A stretch of 64,000 nt of DNA from Zhongshania aquatica (GCF_027257955.1 NZ_JANZNQ010000006.1:62001-126000), one strand, 5' to 3'; shown: positions 41,350 to 50,556, numbered from the stretch's first letter. Notes: generated by a model not told the origin, from the sequence alone. A program made the numbers and translations.

Positions 41350-43338
41350 ATGGCTATTATGAATGCAGCGGAAAATCGTCATGCGGTCATTTGGCTTTTG
41401 CTTGCGCAACTGTTTGCGATACTCCCTTTAGTTGCGGTTTTGCCGTTTTGGATTGTAGCGGTGTGGTTTGCTGCGGCGTGGTGGTACTGGCGCATTCTCA
41501 CCTTTGGCTGGTCGTTTCCTATAGGTCCAATTAAAGGTTTACTTGCAATTGCGGCGACGATTGCAGTGTATCTATCGTTTTCGTCATTGTTTGCAATCGA
41601 AGCGATGGTAGCAGTGCTTGTTCTCGCTCTTATTTTAAAATTACTCGAACTAAAATCAGAGCGCGATCATTGGCTAGTGCTGATGCTCAGCTATTTTGTG
41701 GTGGCTTGTGGCTTATTATTTTCACAACAAATAGTCGATGTTGTTGTGAGCTTGCTGCAAGTTGCTGTCTTACTGATCGCGCAGCAGGCGTTGAACCGTG
41801 ATAAAACTTCGGCGGTGACAATGCTGCGATCGGTGTCGTTGATGGGGCTTCAGTCAATACCTTTAATGCTGCTGTTGTTTGTGATTTTTCCGCGAATAGG
41901 CCCGCTTTGGACCATGCCCTTGCCTGGTGGTGAGGGCAAAGTGGGAATGTCGGATTCTTTAGAATTTGGCGATATCGCCAAATTAAGCCAATCTGGCGAG
42001 TTGGCATTTCGGGTTAGATTTGAAGGCGACTTACCTAATTTAGAAACACTGTATTGGCGAGGGTTGGTCTTAGATCAATTCGACGGTCGTCGTTGGAGTC
42101 GCAATGCCTGGCCTGCCCGAAACAAAATACCCTCGCCTGTGATCGCTGAGCCGAAGATTAAGTATACGGTGACCTTGGAGTCGGGCCCGCACGAATGGTT
42201 GTATGCACTGCCATTAGCGGATATCAATAGAGCTGATATTTACTACAGCGCTCAACATCAGTGGCTGAGTAAACGGCCCATTAGTGGCCGAGTGGAATAT
42301 ACTGCAAGCAGTAATTTTGCGCAGAAGCTCGATGATAGTGCTGCGTCACAACGCCAAAACCTCCAGTTAGGCAGCCGTAGTGATAATGCGCAAGCACGCG
42401 CGTTAGCGTCTACATGGCAGGACACCTTAGCCGATCCAAATGATAGGGTGGCCGCTGCCATTCGCTTTTTCGAAACAACTCCCTTTGTGTATACACTTAC
42501 ACCTCCCATCCTCGGACAAAATAATGTTGATGAGTTTTTATTCACAACGCGACAGGGTTATTGCGAGCATTTTGCCGGTAGTTTTGTATTTTTAATGCGC
42601 GCCGCGGGAGTGCCGTCGCGTATCGTTGTTGGCTACCAAGGCGGTGAATTTAATAAGCGTGATGGTTATCTTTTGGTTCATCAGTCTGATGCCCATGCAT
42701 GGGCGGAGGTCTGGCTAGATGATCGTGGCTGGGTGCGCGTCGATCCAACAGCCACTGTGGCGCCTTCTCGAATAAGACTTGGAGCGGAAGCACTCCTAAG
42801 TAGGCAAAGTGGGTATTTAAAAGATTCGCCTATGTCGCTACGTCGTTTTGAGTGGGCAAACCGCTTACGCTATTTTGTAGACAATATGAATTACGCGTGG
42901 GCGCGCTGGGTGTTGAATTTTGATAGCGATACACAGAATAGTTTTTTACGCGGAGTTTTAGGAGAGATAAGCCCGCAGCGAATGCTCATTGCAGTTGCTT
43001 TCGTCGGTGGCCTACCTTTGGCAGTAGTGGCATTTTTTAGTTTACGTCTACCGCGCAGGCATAGTGACGATGTGCCGGCACGGTATTACTTAAACAGTTG
43101 TCGCGCGCTGACCCGACGGGGATGCGCGCGTAAGACAGGTGAAACCCCAGAAGATTTTCTTGCGAGGGTCAATATTGAGCAGCCCTGCTGGGGTGCTTGG
43201 TTGTCAATGCAAACACAGCGATTTAGTGCCTGCAGTTATTTGCCTAAAGATAGTGCAAGCTATCAGGATAATTTGAGACAATTGCGACGTCACCAAAGTC
43301 CACGTAAGTGGTTAGATTTGAGAAAAATAGATGAATGA
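41350..43338 (+). CDS. tgpA: Membrane transglutaminase-like protein (TgpA family)
   Basis: 662 aa. Five to seven N-terminal helices (to about residue 182, DUF3488 region) are followed by a periplasmic transglutaminase-core domain with the full Cys-His-Asp triad: C405 in GYCEHFAGSF, H449 in SDAHAWAEVW and D465 in VRVDPTA. One more helix lies near 551-568, then a cytoplasmic DUF4129-like tail. Pseudomonas TgpA, in the same gene context, is essential there, but its substrate is not settled. It overlaps the MscS-like gene by eight bases. Confidence 0.9.
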   Translation: MAIMNAAENRHAVIWLLLAQLFAILPLVAVLPFWIVAVWFAAAWWYWRILTFGWSFPIGPIKGLLAIAATIAVYLSFSSLFAIEAMVAVLVLALILKLLELKSERDHWLVLMLSYFVVACGLLFSQQIVDVVVSLLQVAVLLIAQQALNRDKTSAVTMLRSVSLMGLQSIPLMLLLFVIFPRIGPLWTMPLPGGEGKVGMSDSLEFGDIAKLSQSGELAFRVRFEGDLPNLETLYWRGLVLDQFDGRRWSRNAWPARNKIPSPVIAEPKIKYTVTLESGPHEWLYALPLADINRADIYYSAQHQWLSKRPISGRVEYTASSNFAQKLDDSAASQRQNLQLGSRSDNAQARALASTWQDTLADPNDRVAAAIRFFETTPFVYTLTPPILGQNNVDEFLFTTRQGYCEHFAGSFVFLMRAAGVPSRIVVGYQGGEFNKRDGYLLVHQSDAHAWAEVWLDDRGWVRVDPTATVAPSRIRLGAEALLSRQSGYLKDSPMSLRRFEWANRLRYFVDNMNYAWARWVLNFDSDTQNSFLRGVLGEISPQRMLIAVAFVGGLPLAVVAFFSLRLPRRHSDDVPARYYLNSCRALTRRGCARKTGETPEDFLARVNIEQPCWGAWLSMQTQRFSACSYLPKDSASYQDNLRQLRRHQSPRKWLDLRKIDE

Positions 43339-43915
43339 GTCGTTGATTACCAAAATTGTCCTTGTGTTATTTTCTGTCGCTTTGATCTTCTATTTAAATC
43401 GGCTTGTGACGGGGTTTTTACTTAAGTTCGCCCAAAAAAACCGTATGTCAGCGCTGCGTCTTGGTTACGTGAGAAAGGCGATTAATATTGGTTTTTTGCT
43501 TCTAGGTTTTATTTTAATTTGCTTTTTATTCGGCCTAGGTTATCAGCAAGTCTTTATATTCCTATCATCGTTCTTGGCGGTATTGGGTATCGCCTTAGTG
43601 GCGCAGTGGTCAATTTTAAGTAATATCACCGCCGGCGTTATTATCTTTTTCGCCTTTCCATACCGCATTGGTGATCGTATTAAAGTGGTTGATAAAGATG
43701 ATGATATTACTGGACAAGTTGTAGAAATTGCCTTGTTTCATGTACTTATTCGGCGTGACGATGGCAGTACAGTAACGTATCCGAATACGATAATTTTACA
43801 GAAAGCGGTGATTAAACTAAATGGTAACGCGAAGCAGTTGAAGATGGATGAACCGCTAGCAACTGTCTCGGAATCTAGCGCAGCAGCGCAGAAAAAAGAG
43901 GATCCACAGTGCTAG
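43331..43915 (+). CDS. Short MscS-like mechanosensitive channel protein
   Basis: 194 aa. About three hydrophobic segments (residues 6-30, 48-70, 72-100) lead into an MscS beta domain with FFAFPYRIGDRIKVVDKDDD and an EIALFHVLIRRDDGSTVTYPN region (about 112-160). It is shorter than E. coli MscS (286 aa) and ends soon after the beta domain, so the C-terminal cytoplasmic cage is largely missing. It is coupled to the transglutaminase gene by overlap, suggesting an envelope role in the same operon. Channel activity is inferred. Confidence 0.82.
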   Translation: MNESLITKIVLVLFSVALIFYLNRLVTGFLLKFAQKNRMSALRLGYVRKAINIGFLLLGFILICFLFGLGYQQVFIFLSSFLAVLGIALVAQWSILSNITAGVIIFFAFPYRIGDRIKVVDKDDDITGQVVEIALFHVLIRRDDGSTVTYPNTIILQKAVIKLNGNAKQLKMDEPLATVSESSAAAQKKEDPQC

Positions 43916-44523
43916 GCTCTGTATGCTTTGTAGAACAGCCTTGCGCAATCTGTGGCATATTTCTTGAGCTCAGCATTCGATTTGCTCTTTTTTAGACCTA
44001 ATACGCGTCTAAATTGTGATTCACACACTATCATCGAGATTAGTTGACCAGACGCGATTTCAATATCCTCAATAATGAGTGTGCCCAATTCATTTTGCTC
44101 GCTGAGGTACTTACTGAGTTGGGCGCGGATTTTCCCTGGACCCGCTTCCCAAAATAATTCACTAACCTCTGAATGTCCCGCTTCCGCTACACACACTCTA
44201 AACATGCCTATGGCATCATCGCTAGTGAGCAGGGCCGTTAAATGGGTGCAAAAGAAAATCAGATATTCCTCACAGTGCATGGCGTGTTTGATTTTATCTG
44301 GAGCAAGATCATATTCGTCGCATTTACAGTCAATGGCGGCGGTGAATAATTGCTCTTTATTTCCAAAGTGGCTGTAAACTGTTTGCTTGGACACACCCGC
44401 AGATTTAGCAATTTCTTCCATGCTGACTTTTTTGAATCCATCGCTAATAAACAGTACGCCGGCAGCATCGATAATTTGACTGCGCTTTTCCTCGCTTTTT
44501 AGTCTCACGCGTTTTTCTTGCAC
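43912..44523 (-). CDS. TetR-family transcriptional repressor
   Basis: 203 aa from a GTG start. The N-terminal helix-turn-helix is typical (IIDAAGVLFISDGFKKVSME, then SVSKQTVYSHFGNKEQL-like spacing at about residues 14-60), and the C-terminal ligand domain is divergent. It is transcribed away from the efflux operon, and the shared 135-bp gap holds a strong palindrome, so it most likely represses the pump and itself. Its 3' end overlaps the MscS-like gene by four bases in convergent orientation. Confidence 0.93.
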   Translation of the reverse strand: MQEKRVRLKSEEKRSQIIDAAGVLFISDGFKKVSMEEIAKSAGVSKQTVYSHFGNKEQLFTAAIDCKCDEYDLAPDKIKHAMHCEEYLIFFCTHLTALLTSDDAIGMFRVCVAEAGHSEVSELFWEAGPGKIRAQLSKYLSEQNELGTLIIEDIEIASGQLISMIVCESQFRRVLGLKKSKSNAELKKYATDCARLFYKAYRA

Positions 44524-44562
44524 TGTGTTGTTTGCCTTCTACATATTGCTCGGCGACGGAGG

Positions 44563-44592
44563 TTGCCGAGCTGTAATGCTAATTTATATAAA
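44563..44592 (+). promoter_or_regulatory. Predicted promoter of the RND efflux operon
   Basis: TTGCCG (44563-44568) and TATAAA (44587-44592) with an 18-base spacer. The predicted transcription start, near 44599, falls inside the TetR-type palindrome. Confidence 0.55.
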
Positions 44593-44596
44593 ATAG

Positions 44597-44611
44597 ACTG
44601 GACAGTCCAGT
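44597..44611. promoter_or_regulatory. TetR-type operator palindrome
   Basis: ACTGGAC-A-GTCCAGT is a perfect seven-base inverted repeat with a single central base, typical in size and symmetry of TetR-family operators. It covers the predicted start site of the efflux operon and lies in the upstream region of the divergent TetR gene, so one bound dimer could repress both. Confidence 0.75.
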
Positions 44612-44658
44612 ATGGTTTATCTATATTCGAGCTGTTTACAGTATTTCGAGTATTAGTT

Positions 44659-45726
44659 ATGCAGCGGTTCATTATTTTGGCTGGGTTTTTCGCGATGATT
44701 TGGCTTGCGCCATTCGGCGCACGTGCCGAAATCACTATTCATAGCGTTAGTAGCTCGGTTGTAGAACGATTGCCGGCATACGAGGCGCAGCGCTTGTTTG
44801 CTGGCAGAGTGGTGGGCAGTCAGCGGGCTGATATCGGCTTTGAGCTTGCCGGAAAAGTTGCGGAAGTATTGGTGGAAGATGGTCAACAAGTAAACGCAGG
44901 GGACATACTCGCGCGATTGGATACCCGATCTTTAGACATAGAAAGGTCGGAATTACTTGCCGCAAAACGAGAGGTCAGTGCGAGACTAGAGCAGCTAGAC
45001 AAAGATGTGCTTCGATTCCGAAATTTACGTGAGAGCGGCTATGTGTCAGTCGGCCAGCTAGACGAGCTTGACTCTCGGCGCAGTGCAACAGAAGCGCAGC
45101 TCTCTCAGGTTGATGCTCGTTTAAAGGGCGTAGCCTTGCGATTGCAAAAGTCTAATTTGACTGCGCCATTCAGCGGGGAAGTATCTACTCAGAATTTAGA
45201 AGAGGGCGTTTTGGTTAGTGCAGGGCAGCCCTTGATGCAGTTAGTTGTTACTGGCAGTACCGAGGCGGTGTTTGGCCTTTCTGATCGTTTAGGGCGAAAT
45301 CTTACCTATGGTCAACAGCTTGTCATTTCTGGTGATTTTGGCCGGTGGCCGGTATCTGTTGTTTCAGTCGCCCAAAACTTAGATTGGCGAACTCAGACGA
45401 GGGCCGTGCGGGTTCAATTACCACCTGAGACGTCAGCAGTTGATGGCAATACGACTTACTTACACTTTCCTGAAAAACGTCAGATTGAAGGGTTTTGGTT
45501 GCCATTGTCGGCTTTGTTACAAGATGTAAGGGGAACGTGGGCAGTCTATTTTCTCGCGCCCGCCGATGACGGTTTGTATCAATTAAGAAAGCGGTCAGTG
45601 CAGCCTGTTTATCAATATGAGGGGCTGGTCTACGTCGACGGTGAGTTACAGACCGGGGATAGGGTGGTTACGGCAGGCCTGCACACGCTGTCGCCGGGAC
45701 TGCATGTCAGTCTAGCGGCTGAGTAA
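44659..45726 (+). CDS. RND efflux periplasmic adaptor (membrane fusion) protein
   Basis: HlyD/AcrA-type adaptor linking the inner-membrane pump to an outer-membrane channel. The open frame begins at 44518, but that would run through the operator and promoter, so I place the start at ATG 44659 (355 aa, MQRFIILAGFFAMIWLAPFG), which gives a clean signal peptide. No lipobox cysteine follows. The biotinyl-lipoyl-like halves (ADIGFELAGKVAEVLVEDGQ; LTAPFSGEVSTQNLEEG) flank a coiled-coil hairpin (about residues 100-155). Six bases separate it from the pump gene. Confidence 0.9.
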   Translation: MQRFIILAGFFAMIWLAPFGARAEITIHSVSSSVVERLPAYEAQRLFAGRVVGSQRADIGFELAGKVAEVLVEDGQQVNAGDILARLDTRSLDIERSELLAAKREVSARLEQLDKDVLRFRNLRESGYVSVGQLDELDSRRSATEAQLSQVDARLKGVALRLQKSNLTAPFSGEVSTQNLEEGVLVSAGQPLMQLVVTGSTEAVFGLSDRLGRNLTYGQQLVISGDFGRWPVSVVSVAQNLDWRTQTRAVRVQLPPETSAVDGNTTYLHFPEKRQIEGFWLPLSALLQDVRGTWAVYFLAPADDGLYQLRKRSVQPVYQYEGLVYVDGELQTGDRVVTAGLHTLSPGLHVSLAAE

Positions 45727-45732
45727 TTCGGT

Positions 45733-48700
45733 ATGATCTCTAAAATGCTGACTAATCCTCGCATGGTTGCGCTTTTGACCGCTCTTATACTTGTGGCTGG
45801 CCTTGCGGCCGTCGCCAGTTTACCGCGACTTGAGGACCCTCACCTTGTCAATCGTCACGCAATACTAGTGACGCCTTTTCCTGGCGCGAGCGCAGAGCGA
45901 GTGGAAAGTTTAGTTGCTGAACCACTTGAAAATGCTATTCGTACGGTCCCAGAAGTTTTTCATATCACCTCCCATTCTAGTGGTGGTGTGTCTGTGATAG
46001 TTGTACAGCTGGAAGATGCCGTAATGCAAGATGACGGGGATCAGCTTTGGGCGGAATTAAGAGACAAAATTCAGCAGACCGCGCGTCAACTTCCCGATGG
46101 AGCAGGCGAGCCGTATTTGGATACTGATCGTCATTCCGCGTTTACGTGGATTGGTGCGCTATCGTGGCGGGGAAGCGGGCCAGCAGATTTAATGCGCCTG
46201 GGTCGCTATTCCGATGAGCTGGCAAGCAGGTTAAGAAACATAGCCGGTACAGACATCGTAGAAATTGTTGGTGCACCAGCTGAAGAAGTACAAGTCAAAG
46301 TGGATGTTGTTAAGGCGGCTGCAGTTGGCTTGGATGTACCGAAAATTGCAGGAATACTTCGCGACAGTGACGCGAAAACGGCGGCTGGCGAACTGACCAA
46401 TGATCAACAGCGTATTTCTATTGAATTAATTGGCGGCTTTGATGCCGTTGAGCGCATTAAGCGCACGCCAATATTGACCTTTCCAGACGGTGGATCTCTC
46501 CAACTGCAGGATATTGCTCAAGTTTACCGTGGAGAGCCAGACGTCCCCAGAGATATGGCAATAGTGAGTGGTGAGCGTGCCGTCGCAATTGGATCTCGGA
46601 TGTTGCCTGATATGCGAGGTGATCGTTGGACAGCCAAGCTGCAAGCAGAGGTCGATGATTTTGCGGCAACATTGCCTGATGAGATCATGCTGAAAGAACT
46701 GTTTGTTCAAGAGCGCTATAACGATGTACGTTTGAGCGATTTAATAAATAATATCTTGCTTGGTTTTCTTTTTATATTCGCGATTCTACTAGTCACCCTA
46801 GGTTGGCGATCTGCTGTGATTGTTGCCCTATCTCTGCCATTGACGATGCTGTTTTCTCTCGCTTGCATGAGGATGACTGACTTACCTATTCATCAGATGT
46901 CGGTGACCGGTCTGATCGTGGCGTTGGGCATTATGGTCGACAATGCGATTGTTGTTGCCGACACTGTAATGCGATACCGCCGTGACGGTTATTCCGCTAC
47001 CGCAGCTGCCACAAAAGCACTTCGTCATTTATGGGTTCCTTTGCTTGGGTCAACCTTGACGACGATTTTGACCTTTATGCCGGTAGTCCTTATGGCAGGG
47101 CCGGCAGGTGAATTTATCGGTCCATTAGCTCGTGCGGTAATATTCTCACTGATTGGCTCTTGGGTGATCTCCCTTTTTATTATCGCGCCCGTGGCTGGGA
47201 AATGGTTGTCAAATACTCAGGCAAGCGGGGTAGGTGCTCCGCGCCTAAATAGTTGGTTTCGTAGCTCACTGTCTTGGGTTCTGCTTCGTCCTCGACGGAT
47301 GATGTTGGTGGCTTGCATACTACCGGTGTTGGGTTTTATCACCGTTCAAACTTTACCGGAACAATTTTTCCCTCCCTCTGATCGCGACATGATAAACCTC
47401 GAGATCTATCTGCCCGCTGGTAGTAGCATTGAGCACACACGACTCGCGACAGCACAAGTTTCCGAAGTGATAAATCGTCATCCTGAAGTGGCGTCCTTAC
47501 ATTGGTTTATTGGCCGCAGTGCACTGTCGTTTTACTATAACTTGACCAATACCAAGGATGGCGCATCTAACTACGCGCAGAGCATGATGACAATGGTTGA
47601 CTTTACGCAAGCCAATCGTTTAATCGCGGTGTTGCAGAGGGAGCTGGATGAGGCTTTTCCAGATTATCAAATTATTGTACAGCGTCTTTCTCAAGGCCCG
47701 CCCGCTAATGCGCCGGTCGAGCTACGTTTGTATGGCAGCAGTTTACCGCGCTTAAAATCTATGGGTGATGAGTTGCGCCGAATTGCACTGGAGACAGAGG
47801 GTGTTATCCACGTGCAGGACTCCCTTGGCCAAGCTGTGCCGAAAGTGTGGCTGGACATTGATGAGAGTGAAGCGCAGCGCAGCCAAATTGGGCTTAAAGA
47901 TATTTCATCCTTACTCGCCGCGAGTATTGACGGCGTTGTGAGCAGTAGTATGTTGGATGGTACGCAGCAGTTGCCAGTACGTGTGTCCGGTGCTGGTGTA
48001 AAAGAGACCAGTATTGAAAAGTTAATGGCCTTTCCGCTAGCGCTGCCATCGGGCCCAAGACCGTTGTCAGCGCTAGCCAATGTGGAGCTGCGGCCGGCAC
48101 AGGCAAAAATATCTCGACGCGATGGCCTACGCGCAAATATGGTGGGGATATTTATTAGAGATGATGTGCTGCCCTCAGAGGTTCTAGTAAGTATAAAGGC
48201 GCGATTAGCGGCTGAAAATTTTGAGGTGCCAACAGGCTATACACTTGAAATTGGTGGTGAATCAGAAAGCCGCAACGAGGCTGTTGGTAATCTCATGGGC
48301 AGCGTTGGAATTATTTTAGTTCTGCTCATAGTCACTGTAGTGATGGCATTCGACTCTTTTCGGCTATCGGCACTGGTATTTGCGGTGGCGTTTCAGTCGG
48401 CGGGAATGGGAATGCTCAGTTTGTGGCTTGGCCAATATCCTTTCGGCTTTACTGCAATTATCGGTTTGATGGGTTTGATGGGGTTAGCAGTTAATGCCGC
48501 CATCGTAATTTTGACAGAGTTAAAAGCCTCACCTTTGGCTATGGCTGGCGATAAGGCCGAGATTGTATCTATTGTCTCGGTGTGCACAAAGCATATTAGT
48601 TCGACAACAATAACCACAGTGGCCGGACTCATTCCTTTGATTTTATCTGGCGGCGGGTTTTGGCCGCCATTCGCAGTCGTTCTGGCAGGAGGCACGGTTT

Positions 48701-48807
48701 TGACCACAATTTTGTCGTTGTTCTTTGTGCCCGCTGCGTTTTTGGTCCTGAGAAAGCCATACGTGCTGAAGTATTTACCACAACGATCAGGTGCCGATGC
48801 GAGTTAA
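45733..48807 (+). CDS. RND efflux transporter permease
   Basis: 1024-residue proton-driven pump of the AcrB/MexB superfamily, with twelve predicted helices and two large periplasmic loops (after the first and seventh helices). The TM4 proton-relay site reads GIMVDNAIVVAD, with D403 followed by N404 where AcrB has two aspartates; this variant is common in other RND branches. The family segment TPFPGASAERVESLVAEPLE follows TM1. No outer-membrane channel gene follows, so the pump must borrow one encoded elsewhere. Substrates cannot be deduced. Confidence 0.93.
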   Translation: MISKMLTNPRMVALLTALILVAGLAAVASLPRLEDPHLVNRHAILVTPFPGASAERVESLVAEPLENAIRTVPEVFHITSHSSGGVSVIVVQLEDAVMQDDGDQLWAELRDKIQQTARQLPDGAGEPYLDTDRHSAFTWIGALSWRGSGPADLMRLGRYSDELASRLRNIAGTDIVEIVGAPAEEVQVKVDVVKAAAVGLDVPKIAGILRDSDAKTAAGELTNDQQRISIELIGGFDAVERIKRTPILTFPDGGSLQLQDIAQVYRGEPDVPRDMAIVSGERAVAIGSRMLPDMRGDRWTAKLQAEVDDFAATLPDEIMLKELFVQERYNDVRLSDLINNILLGFLFIFAILLVTLGWRSAVIVALSLPLTMLFSLACMRMTDLPIHQMSVTGLIVALGIMVDNAIVVADTVMRYRRDGYSATAAATKALRHLWVPLLGSTLTTILTFMPVVLMAGPAGEFIGPLARAVIFSLIGSWVISLFIIAPVAGKWLSNTQASGVGAPRLNSWFRSSLSWVLLRPRRMMLVACILPVLGFITVQTLPEQFFPPSDRDMINLEIYLPAGSSIEHTRLATAQVSEVINRHPEVASLHWFIGRSALSFYYNLTNTKDGASNYAQSMMTMVDFTQANRLIAVLQRELDEAFPDYQIIVQRLSQGPPANAPVELRLYGSSLPRLKSMGDELRRIALETEGVIHVQDSLGQAVPKVWLDIDESEAQRSQIGLKDISSLLAASIDGVVSSSMLDGTQQLPVRVSGAGVKETSIEKLMAFPLALPSGPRPLSALANVELRPAQAKISRRDGLRANMVGIFIRDDVLPSEVLVSIKARLAAENFEVPTGYTLEIGGESESRNEAVGNLMGSVGIILVLLIVTVVMAFDSFRLSALVFAVAFQSAGMGMLSLWLGQYPFGFTAIIGLMGLMGLAVNAAIVILTELKASPLAMAGDKAEIVSIVSVCTKHISSTTITTVAGLIPLILSGGGFWPPFAVVLAGGTVLTTILSLFFVPAAFLVLRKPYVLKYLPQRSGADAS

Positions 48808-48937
48808 GCCTGTCATCCATATTTAGTTGCTGATATCTATTCTCGACACCGCCATCGAATTCACCGCTAGGCTCCAATCTAAATGGGTGAGCAATACGAG
48901 AACCTGATGGCTTTATCGCTGTTTACTTCCTAGATAT

Positions 48938-48946
48938 TGTTATACT
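48938..48946 (+). promoter_or_regulatory. Extended -10 promoter element before yibL
   Basis: TGT-TATACT fits the extended -10 pattern TGnTATAAT with one mismatch and lies 69 bases upstream of the yibL ATG. No good -35 is visible, as is usual for this promoter type. The rest of the 206-bp gap from 48808 shows nothing recognisable. Confidence 0.45.
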
Positions 48947-49014
48947 GCTGCCATTAATGACGCATGTCGAAAGACGTTTTAGGATGTCATTTGAAAATTT
49001 GATGAGAGCAGGCA

Positions 49015-49371
49015 ATGAATTTAAACAAAGATATCCAGCAATTAAACAATAAACTAGACCTTCTGCGACGGAAGTTAGATGACGCAAAGGCCAAGGATAA
49101 TCAGCCTTTGGTTCTCCAATTTAAGCGAGAACTGGCAACAGTGAACAAAAAGATCGCTAGTATTAAAGGTATGCAGAGTCGTAATAATTCTGCGCAGGGT
49201 GAGATACTGAAGGCCATGGCATTTTCGCGCGCGTTGACTAAAGTTGAACAAGCGGACATGGGTAAGTTCAAAAAATCTGTCCGAGGTTTAGTTGTCGTTC
49301 ACCCGTTGACTACATTAGGTAAAGAAATGGGTATTTCGGAAGTGACTGGCTACGCGCCAAAACCATTTTAA
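49015..49371 (+). CDS. yibL: YibL-family (DUF2810) ribosome-associated protein
   Basis: 118 aa. The N-terminal two thirds form a charged coiled coil (about residues 1-65). The C-terminal part, with EQADMGKFKKSVRGLVVVHP and TTLGKEMG..EVTGYAPKPF, closely resembles the end of E. coli YibL as I recall it. E. coli YibL has been reported to co-purify with ribosomes; its role is not known. A stand-alone gene with its own promoter-like element. Confidence 0.8.
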   Translation: MNLNKDIQQLNNKLDLLRRKLDDAKAKDNQPLVLQFKRELATVNKKIASIKGMQSRNNSAQGEILKAMAFSRALTKVEQADMGKFKKSVRGLVVVHPLTTLGKEMGISEVTGYAPKPF

Positions 49372-49433
49372 AACACAGTAGATATTGTTGATTCCTGAAT
49401 TCAAATGCGAACTTAGCATATAGCGAGGCGAGT

Positions 49434-50378
49434 ATGAGCGTATCAGACCAGGCAAGCGAAGCATCAAATTCGAGTGGTTGTCCAGTAAGAGTTGGTCGGC
49501 CTGAGAGCAGCCGTATTGGCGGCGCAAAAAAATTACTCGGCACCGGTATGACTATCGAAAGGTTTTTGCCGAGTAAGCACCTTCGAATGATCGGTGCGTG
49601 GACATTTTTAGATCATATAGGTCCGGCTGATATTAGTGAGAGCAGCGGTGTTCAGGTTGGTCCCCACCCGCATACGGGTTTGCAAACGTTTACATGGATG
49701 ATTGAGGGGGAATTGCTGCACCGAGATTCCCTTGGCTATGAACAATTGATTCGTCCTGGGCAGGTAAACTTAATGACTGCCGGAAAGGGAATTAGTCATT
49801 CGGAGGAGTCTCCCGACGGTCGTCCGTCAGCGTTTCATGGCGCTCAATTATGGATAGCGCTGCCTGAAGAGCATCGATTCATCGATCCAGCGTTTGAACA
49901 CTTTCCTGACTTACCAAAATTGCAGTTATCTGGCTTAGATATAACCGTCATTGCCGGGAACGCGTTCGGATTAAGTGCGCCAGCGAAATTTTATACACCA
50001 CTGATGGCTGCGGATTTTTTCGCAGCTCAAAGTAAGCTGGCGGTTTTAGCGCTAAATCCTGATTTCGAATATGGCGTTCTGGTTTTGGATGGGCGAGTAA
50101 ATGTAGTTGGTGAAAATTTAGATACCACCGAGTTGCTTTATCTATCTTGCGGGCGTAGTAGTCTTGAAATAATTGCCGATGAAGGCAGCCGTTTTTTACT
50201 CATTGGCGGCACGCCATTTAAGGAAGATGTGTTGATGTGGTGGAATTTTATCGGTCGCACTAAGGAAGAAATTAGTGGCTTTGTTGCTGACTGGAATAGT
50301 GGTGAATCTAAAGACTTCGGAAAGGTAGTAGGGTATCCAGGGGAGAGTTTGATGGCGCCTCTAGCGCCGTGGGGGTAG
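49434..50378 (+). CDS. Pirin family protein
   Basis: 314-residue bicupin. The N-terminal cupin carries the metal-binding pirin motif GPHPHTGLQTFTW (about residues 75-87, H77 and H79) and further His/Glu in KGISHSEESPDG (about 119-130). Bacterial pirins include quercetin 2,3-dioxygenases and redox-linked regulators, so the substrate is uncertain. ATG 49434 is preceded by a GCGAG-type site. Single gene between yibL and the CheR-like gene. Confidence 0.9.
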   Translation: MSVSDQASEASNSSGCPVRVGRPESSRIGGAKKLLGTGMTIERFLPSKHLRMIGAWTFLDHIGPADISESSGVQVGPHPHTGLQTFTWMIEGELLHRDSLGYEQLIRPGQVNLMTAGKGISHSEESPDGRPSAFHGAQLWIALPEEHRFIDPAFEHFPDLPKLQLSGLDITVIAGNAFGLSAPAKFYTPLMAADFFAAQSKLAVLALNPDFEYGVLVLDGRVNVVGENLDTTELLYLSCGRSSLEIIADEGSRFLLIGGTPFKEDVLMWWNFIGRTKEEISGFVADWNSGESKDFGKVVGYPGESLMAPLAPWG

Positions 50379-50397
50379 TAACATTTTTGCCTCCGCT

Positions 50398-50556
50398 ATT
50401 TTGGGTTTTCGGTAAACGTGTTAACCCTAAAATAATAATCGAATTGCATTTACATATACTGCGTTGGCGACATTCCTGTTTCATCTTTGGGTGGGCGATT
50501 TCTTTTTATGAAAAAAACGTCACTAGGACAAATCGCCCTTAGCTAACTGAGCTACG
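50398..50556. repeat. Hairpin-rich intergenic segment with tRNA-like fragment
   Basis: The 279-bp gap 50379-50657 carries three structures and no gene. ATTTTGGGTT (50398-50407) pairs imperfectly with AACCCTAAAAT (50423-50433) behind the pirin gene. GGGCGATTT (50493-50501) has a perfect nine-base complement AAATCGCCC (50530-50538). On the minus strand the bases at 50541-50556 read CCGTAGCTCAGTTAGC-like, resembling a tRNA D arm, but no complete cloverleaf can be folded around it. Confidence 0.4.

Noticed and set aside
44518-44658. N-terminal extension of the adaptor protein to 44518
   Set aside because: It would translate through the predicted promoter and TetR operator, and the signal peptide begins cleanly at 44659.
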